A DNA stretch of 64,000 nucleotides from assembly GCF_002161355.1 (NCBI RefSeq), contig NZ_NFHL01000002.1, positions 1-64,000 on the forward strand, in the 5' to 3' direction. Shown here piece after piece: positions 59,374-64,000 of this stretch; within the stretch, counting starts at the first letter, position 1; each line of letters begins with the position of its first letter. A program made the position numbers and the translations under genes. Below the pieces are notes generated by a model. The model was not told the origin of the DNA. It ran no database searches and worked only from the letters and a program-made list of their open reading frames with translations. This DNA comes from Lachnoclostridium sp. An76. GTDB taxonomy: Bacteria; Bacillota; Clostridia; Lachnospirales; Lachnospiraceae.

Positions 59374-61842
59374 TCATTCATCCTCCTTTTTCAGTTCCTG
59401 GGGTTTGGTGGTCATAATGCGGTACAGCTCGGTGTTCTTGGGGAAATGGTCCACGAAAGGCAGGATCGTGGAGCCATAGAACAGCAGGCCCTCGCCCTCG
59501 CTGGAGTGGGTCACATAGGAAAGCTGGTGAGGGGAAATGCCCAGCTGCTTGGCGAGAATCTGCCGGTCCCCGCCCGCCTGGTTGAGCATATACACGAAGT
59601 CGGAGTTCTCAAAGATGTTCTCCACCTCGCGGGAAGAAAGCAAGTCTTTGACATTCTGCGTGATGCCGGTGGGGATGCCGCCCCATTTTCTGAACCGCTT
59701 CCAAATCTCCACCGTGTAGGCGGCGGTCTGTTCCTCTTTCAGCAGCAGGTGCATCTCGTCGATGTAGTAACGGGTGGATTTGTGGGCAGCACGGTTGATG
59801 GTAACGCGGTTCCACACTTGGTCCTGGACCACCAGCATACCGATCTTTTTCAGCTGCTTGCCCAGCTCCTTGATGTCGTAGCAGACGATACGGTTGTTGA
59901 TGTCCACATTGCTCTGATGGTTAAACACATTGAGGGAGCCGGTCACATAGATTTCCAGCGCCGTGGCGATGTACTGCGCCTCTTTCTCGTCCTGCGCCCG
60001 CAGCAGGTTGTAGAGGTCCTCCAGGATGGGCATATTCTCCGGGCGGGGGTCATTGAGATAGTCCTGATACACCAGCCGCACACAGCGGTCAATGATGGTT
60101 TTCTGAACCGGCTGCAAGCCCTCTTTGCCGCCTACGATCAGCTCGCACAGAGACAGGATGAAGTCGGACTTGAGAGACAGCGGACTTTCATCGTCCGAGT
60201 AGTCCAGGTTCAAATCCATAGGGTTAATGTAATTGCTGCTGGTGGGCGAAATCTTGATGACCTGCCCATGCAGGCGCTCCACCAAGGGCGCGTACTCGGC
60301 CTCCGGGTCGCAGATAATGATGTCATCATTGGTGAGCAGGAAACAGTTGGCGATCTCGCGCTTGGCGCTGAAGGACTTGCCGGAACCAGGGGTGCCGAGA
60401 ATCAGTCCATTGGGGTTTTTCAGCAGCTTGCGGTCCACCATGATGAGGTTGTTGGACAGGGCGTTGATACCGTAGTACAGCGCCTCTTTGCCGTTCTGGA
60501 AAAGCTCCTGGGTGGTGAACGGAACAAAGATAGCCGTGGAACTGGTGGTCAGCCCCCGCTGAATCTCGATCTGATTGAGGCCCAAGGGCAGCGCAGACAT
60601 CAGCCCTTCTTCCTGCTGGAAGTCAAGCCTTGTCAGCTGGCAGTTGTACTTCTGTGCGATGGAACTGGCCTGGAACACATTGTTGCCCAGCTGCCGGGGA
60701 TTGTCCGCCGTGTTCAGCACCAGGAAGGTCACAAGGAACATTCGCTCGTTTCGGCTCTGCAAATCCTGCAAGAGCTTCTTGGCCTCGGCACCGTAGGTGG
60801 CAAGGTCGGAGGGAATGATGTCCATGTCATATCCGGCGCGGACGGCTTTTTTCTGTTCCTCAATTTTGGATTTATCCAGGTCGGTGATTTTCCGCTTGAC
60901 CGTCTTGATGGCCTTGATCTGATCTACGGACTGGATATGCAGGCTGACGATCAGAGAGCTTTCCATATCCAGAAAATCCGCCAGCATCCGGTCATTCAGC
61001 TCCGGGGCGAGGATCTGCAAAAAAGAAACAGCCCCGTATTTTTTACCCATACGGAACTGTTTGCCGGTGCGGAACTCGAAGCCGGACGGCGCGATGAAAT
61101 CCTTGGTGGACAGACCGGACGGAGCCAGCCAGTCCCATTCAAAGCGGAACGGCACCTGTTCATCCATGTGGAAAATGCCGTGAAGCTGTGCCAGCCGCGC
61201 CTTGCCGTCCAGGGTCTCGGCGGCCACGCCCAGGCGTTTGAAGTTGTTGAGAATGTCGGTCTCAATGCGCTCCAGACGGGGCTTGGCGGCCTTGAGGCTG
61301 TCGGCGTCGATGCCGAAAGTCAGGTACTTGGTCTTGATAAGACCGTTGTTGCCTCTTGCCAGCTGGTTTTGCAGCATGGTGGTGTACTCCACCCGGATGC
61401 TGTCAAAATCATCCCCCTGGAGAGGAATGTTGATGGCGCGGGCAAAGGTCTCCTCAGAGGCTGCCAGGTTCAAAAAGGACAGCTGGAACTGAATGGAGCT
61501 GTCGAAGTAGTTGAGGAAATCGCACCAGCCCTCGAAGATCGCTGTCTTGTCCTCGTTCTGCGAGAGCTGATAGTTGATGTCCTGGAATTGGATGGTCTTT
61601 GTGTAGCGGCTGCCTGCCACACGGCAGATGCCGTCCGGCCACATCCGTTCATAGGGGATACTGTCCTGAGCCGATTTTTTCTTTTTGTCTGTGCGATTGG
61701 CACGGGCAATGGCAGCCTCGATCTGCTTTCTGTCGGCGCGGGACAGCTTTTTCATCTTTTTCTGATTAACCGGCTGCGCGGTCTTTTCGTCTTTTCCGAA
61801 CAGCCGGTGCAGCCAGCTTTTGATTACCGTGAACAATGTCAT
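59374..61842 (-). CDS. VirB4-like conjugation ATPase
   Basis: An 822-residue ATPase that powers the type IV secretion channel. N-terminal domain to about residue 400 (IPYERMWPDGICRVAGSRYT), then the P-loop LILGTPGSGKSFSAKREIAN and Walker B NDDIIICDPEAEYAPLV, and the late ITQNVKDLLSSREVENIFEN motif. The ATG at 61842 is only 3 nt after AAGGAGG, so the TTG two codons on is an alternative start. The gene overlaps prgI by 77 nt. Confidence 0.93.
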   Translation of the reverse strand: MTLFTVIKSWLHRLFGKDEKTAQPVNQKKMKKLSRADRKQIEAAIARANRTDKKKKSAQDSIPYERMWPDGICRVAGSRYTKTIQFQDINYQLSQNEDKTAIFEGWCDFLNYFDSSIQFQLSFLNLAASEETFARAINIPLQGDDFDSIRVEYTTMLQNQLARGNNGLIKTKYLTFGIDADSLKAAKPRLERIETDILNNFKRLGVAAETLDGKARLAQLHGIFHMDEQVPFRFEWDWLAPSGLSTKDFIAPSGFEFRTGKQFRMGKKYGAVSFLQILAPELNDRMLADFLDMESSLIVSLHIQSVDQIKAIKTVKRKITDLDKSKIEEQKKAVRAGYDMDIIPSDLATYGAEAKKLLQDLQSRNERMFLVTFLVLNTADNPRQLGNNVFQASSIAQKYNCQLTRLDFQQEEGLMSALPLGLNQIEIQRGLTTSSTAIFVPFTTQELFQNGKEALYYGINALSNNLIMVDRKLLKNPNGLILGTPGSGKSFSAKREIANCFLLTNDDIIICDPEAEYAPLVERLHGQVIKISPTSSNYINPMDLNLDYSDDESPLSLKSDFILSLCELIVGGKEGLQPVQKTIIDRCVRLVYQDYLNDPRPENMPILEDLYNLLRAQDEKEAQYIATALEIYVTGSLNVFNHQSNVDINNRIVCYDIKELGKQLKKIGMLVVQDQVWNRVTINRAAHKSTRYYIDEMHLLLKEEQTAAYTVEIWKRFRKWGGIPTGITQNVKDLLSSREVENIFENSDFVYMLNQAGGDRQILAKQLGISPHQLSYVTHSSEGEGLLFYGSTILPFVDHFPKNTELYRIMTTKPQELKKEDE

Positions 61843-62188
61843 ACACCTCCTTGTCGAGTTTTTCCTGCCGTTCCAAAACGGCATAGAAGTTGTTGGTCTG
61901 ATACGGGCGCTCCTTGGGCCGGATGACGGCCACCTTGATGATATTGCCCACGATCTTTTCCAGGGGCTGACCGTGTTTTTCATACATCGCCAGCATGAAG
62001 AAGGGCAGCATGACCAGCATCATACACATGGCAGCCACGCTGTTTCCCACAGGCCCCCGGAGCAGGAAGAAAAGCGGTACGCCGATCAGCGCACCGCCGC
62101 CGAAGCAGACAAGCTGCCTCTTGGTTAAGTTGAACGCGACCTTGGTTTTGACTTTCGTAAGATCCTTGGGTACAGGTACATAAGCCAA
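61766..62188 (-). CDS. PrgI-family membrane protein
   Basis: A 140-residue protein (MAYVPVPKDLTKVKTKVAFN, then LTKRQLVCFGGGALIGVPLF) with two transmembrane helices and a basic tail. PrgI proteins are VirB3-like partners of VirB4. The start is TTG at 62188, supported by AAGGAGG 8 nt upstream and alignment of the conserved N-terminus. Confidence 0.9.
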   Translation of the reverse strand: MAYVPVPKDLTKVKTKVAFNLTKRQLVCFGGGALIGVPLFFLLRGPVGNSVAAMCMMLVMLPFFMLAMYEKHGQPLEKIVGNIIKVAVIRPKERPYQTNNFYAVLERQEKLDKEVYDIVHGNQKLAAPAVRKRRKDRAAG

Positions 62189-62208
62189 AGGGATTACCTC
62201 CTTCCTGG

Positions 62209-63078
62209 TTAATGTGCATTGAAAACGGATTTTGCGAGGCTGCCGGTCTTAAAGAGCGTAAAGCACAACAGGACCGTATAGCCCACGCAGCTCCAGATGG
62301 CCATAATGATGTCGGATTCGGTGGCAATACTCTGCACCAGCACGGCGTAGATCGCCACACAGACGATGATGAGAAATGCCTGGAAGCCCAGGGCGATCAA
62401 CGAGCGCAGATAGTTCTGGCCCATACCGCCCCATTCCTTGCCCATCATGGTGGCCATAGGGATGGGAGCCACCGAGGTCACAAGGTAAATCTCAATCATA
62501 CGGCCATAAATCACGATAAAGATACAAATGTAAAGCGCCCACATGGTAATGCCGATAAAGAGCGACTGGAACCACAGGCCGAACAGCGGCCCCAGGTCCA
62601 TATCCATCAGCCGGGACTCCATATCGGTCATGACAGAGGAGATGTCGATGGAAGCGTCGGAACCGATGATGCCCGCCGCCTGCGCCACCACACTTTGAGC
62701 TGCGTCAAACACGCCCATCACGATGTTCCAGGTGTTTGAGACGATGAGGATGGCAGCGGCAGATTTGAACACCCATTTGAAGATCATCCAGGTGTCCACA
62801 TCATGCAGGTTGTTCTTGTCGGTAATCATCTGAATCAGCTCCAGCGTCATCACGATAGCCAGGATCACGCCAGCAATCGGCACCATGATGGAGTTGGAGA
62901 GATTTTGGATCATGCTGAAAATACTCCCGTTCCAGCCCTGAGGGGTCTGGCCCACCTGTGTCGCAATGTCTGCGACCTGCTGGTTCACGCTATCGAACAT
63001 CCCCGATAAGTTGCTCATAATGCCGCCTACCAACATTTCCTTGAGCCAGTCAGTAAGGGCATCGAGTAAGAAATCCAT
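62209..63078 (-). CDS. VirB6/TrbL-like channel protein
   Basis: A 289-residue inner-membrane protein with an N-terminal amphipathic part (LLDALTDWLKEMLVGGIMSN) and about six transmembrane helices (MVPIAGVILAIVMTLELIQM; SAAAILIVSNTWNIVMGVFD; ITMWALYICIFIVIYGRMIE; others). The MATMMGKEWGGMGQNYLRSL loop is typical of the CTn VirB6-like family. It forms part of the mating pore with VirB4 and PrgI downstream. Confidence 0.9.
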   Translation of the reverse strand: MDFLLDALTDWLKEMLVGGIMSNLSGMFDSVNQQVADIATQVGQTPQGWNGSIFSMIQNLSNSIMVPIAGVILAIVMTLELIQMITDKNNLHDVDTWMIFKWVFKSAAAILIVSNTWNIVMGVFDAAQSVVAQAAGIIGSDASIDISSVMTDMESRLMDMDLGPLFGLWFQSLFIGITMWALYICIFIVIYGRMIEIYLVTSVAPIPMATMMGKEWGGMGQNYLRSLIALGFQAFLIIVCVAIYAVLVQSIATESDIIMAIWSCVGYTVLLCFTLFKTGSLAKSVFNAH

Positions 63079-63098
63079 ACGGTGTCAACCTCCTTTCA

Positions 63099-63126
63099 GC
63101 CGCCCCCGCTTGGGGGCAGGGGCGGC
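63099..63126 (-). other. GC-rich hairpin between Maff2 and virB6 genes
   Basis: GCCGCCCC and GGGGCGGC arms around a loop, in the 83-nt gap. No T-run follows, so it may act as an mRNA processing site or attenuator that lets maff2 be expressed above the rest. Confidence 0.5.
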
Positions 63127-63161
63127 AAGGATTTCTTATGACAGCTTAACGACGGGAGCGA

Positions 63162-63380
63162 TCAGACGGTGAACAGGCTGGAGAGCAGGGGTACGAGGAC
63201 CATGCCGACCACGGCGACGCCAGCGCCAGCCATGAGCTGCTTCATGCCCTGGGACTTCGCACCGGGGTTGTCGTTGCCGTAACCTTCCAGCAGGTTGATG
63301 ACACCCCAGATGCCGAGACCAGCGCCCAGAGCGATAACGAGGGTCTGAAGAACGGTGATAGCCTGATTGAAAAATGCCAT
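63162..63380 (-). CDS. Maff2-family small membrane protein
   Basis: A 72-residue protein with two transmembrane helices (ITVLQTLVIALGAGLGIWGV; LMAGAGVAVVGMVLVPLLSS) and the loop LLEGYGNDNPGAKSQGMKQL. It has the size and topology of a VirB2-like pilin, the likely role, but that is inferred. No good Shine-Dalgarno precedes the ATG at 63380. Upstream genes of the operon would lie beyond the IS110 element. Confidence 0.85.
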   Translation of the reverse strand: MAFFNQAITVLQTLVIALGAGLGIWGVINLLEGYGNDNPGAKSQGMKQLMAGAGVAVVGMVLVPLLSSLFTV

Positions 63381-63597
63381 AAATTATAGTTAGCCGGAAT
63401 CATTTGAAAAGTTTGATTTAGTCATTCATAGGCATACAAAAGCCGGAACAATCGGCACCCGGTTTCCGGGGCCTGATTCCGGCTGTCCTCCTTTTTTCAT
63501 TATTTTTTGGTGATTGTCCGCTTTGTACGCCGATGGCCCCATCCGGGGCGGTTGAGGCGGGTAGATAAGATCACTCCTATTACAATAAATTTGGACA
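63381..63597. other. Non-coding region upstream of Maff2
   Basis: 217 bp without a gene. It contains a CCGG-rich inverted segment (AGCCGGAA near 63441, TTCCGGCT near 63476). The left end of the IS110 element probably lies in or just right of this stretch, but IS110 elements lack clear terminal repeats, so I cannot place it. Confidence 0.4.
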
Positions 63598-63626
63598 GGA
63601 AAGCCGGACAGCCAGTCCGGCTTTCC
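63598..63626. other. 11-bp perfect hairpin at the IS110/element junction
   Basis: GGAAAGCCGGA, a 7-nt loop, TCCGGCTTTCC. There is no T-run on either side. It may belong to the conjugative element or be the first structure of the IS110 leader. Confidence 0.5.
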
Positions 63627-63639
63627 CTCCATCTCGTGC

Positions 63640-63840
63640 CTAAGCTACAATGAGAGGAGCAACTGGCTGACCAATCACTCCTTGGGCTTGTATGTCCGTG
63701 TGAAAGACTGTTAGCCATCCTCTCGTTGCAGCGTTCGATTTAAGCAGGTTGAACCACCGGATGTCGGAGAGTTCGTGTCACACAATAGATTGAATCGGCA
63801 GCGAGAAAAGATGGATTCCGGTTGCAGATTCTTTGTATTG
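63640..63840 (+). ncRNA. Candidate IS110 bridge RNA in the transposase leader
   Basis: Upstream of the IS110 transposase lies about 200 nt of gene-free, foldable sequence. The main stem is CAATGAGAGGA (63648-63658) with TCCTCTCGTTG (63718-63728), 10 pairs plus one G-U. Inside it, TGGCTGA (63664-63670) pairs with TTAGCCA (63711-63717), enclosing a 40-nt loop; further pairs (ACCGGA near 63757 with TCCGGT near 63816) form a second domain. IS110/IS621-type elements encode a bridge RNA with target and donor loops here. Position and structure fit; the loops' pairing to DNA was not tested. Confidence 0.5.
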
Positions 63841-63851
63841 GAGGAATGTGA

Positions 63852-64000
63852 ATGAACTGCGTTGGCATCGATGTTTCCAAGGGTAAGAGCATGATTGCAG
63901 TCATGCGGCCCTTCGGAGAGGTAGTGGTTTCACCCTTTGAAGTACGTCACACCGCCAATGAACTGAGCGAGCTGGCAGGACTGCTCAAAAGCCTGGACGG
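63852..64000 (+). CDS. IS110-family transposase, N-terminus (runs off the window)
   Basis: The first 49 codons: MNCVGIDVSKGKSMIAVMRP, then VSPFEVRHTANELSELAGLL. GIDVSK holds the first Asp of the DEDD RuvC-like catalytic site. GGAGGAATGTGA precedes the ATG. It is opposite in direction to the transfer genes, as an insertion would be. Confidence 0.9.
   Translation, partial: MNCVGIDVSKGKSMIAVMRPFGEVVVSPFEVRHTANELSELAGLLKSLD

Overview
The window looks like chromosome of a Lachnospiraceae-type Clostridia (Firmicutes). The 5' end of a 16S rRNA gene lies at the left edge, the housekeeping genes are of Clostridia type, and the mobile DNA is of the Tn1549/CTn kind common in gut Firmicutes. Nearly all genes are on the minus strand. 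No database search was possible; family names come from reading the sequences.

Region 1 (1-10.9 kb) is core chromosome. It holds the 16S 5' end with tandem promoters, two tRNA-Ser genes (GGA and TGA anticodons), an in-frame chimera of an ABC ATPase and a histidine kinase, ispD, and a tRNA-modification cluster (tsaD, rnz, a small zinc protein, a tsaB-rimI fusion, tsaE). A split last step of purine synthesis follows (AICAR formyltransferase plus a PurO-type IMP cyclohydrolase), then a CNNM/CorC membrane protein.

Region 2 (10.5-14.1 kb) is a CarD-like regulator gene cut in two by a 3.1-kb transposon carrying a DDE transposase, an ExeA/TniB-like ATPase and a zinc-ribbon protein. Short terminal inverted repeats and a 7-8 bp target duplication are visible, so the original gene can be reconstructed.

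Region 3 (14.2-24 kb) is a decayed defence and accessory region. It has a membrane protein, fragments of AlbA_2/RecG-like genes, an intact 1232-residue STAND NTPase with a nuclease-like N-terminus (candidate anti-phage sensor), the broken 3' end of a type I restriction hsdR gene, a complete type I toxin-antitoxin locus (30-residue toxin, convergent antisense RNA, 5'-3' pairing arms), and an IS1182-family copy with a nonsense mutation.

Region 4 (24.1 kb to the right edge) is a Tn1549-like integrative and conjugative element that continues beyond the window. Its integration module has two tandem tyrosine recombinases, an excisionase and a sigma-like protein. This module lies between two inverted IS1182 copies of identical length. 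The cargo is a bcrRABD-type bacitracin-resistance operon with two GACA-N7-TGTC operators, an AbiE toxin-antitoxin pair, and a SLOG-domain gene divergent from an XRE regulator. The mobilisation and transfer part has a MobP-type relaxase, a MobC-like protein, and a 3056-residue methylase/helicase polyprotein with a tnpV gene nested in another frame. It also has a CHC2/ArdC-like fusion, topB, CD1107- and CD1108-type proteins, VirB4, PrgI, VirB6 and Maff2. At the far right an IS110-family element begins, with a structured leader that may encode its bridge RNA.

The points most worth following are the type I toxin locus with both promoters readable, the nSTAND NTPase beside an hsdR relic, the nested tnpV, the IS110 leader RNA, and the operator-bearing bcr operon on the conjugative element.
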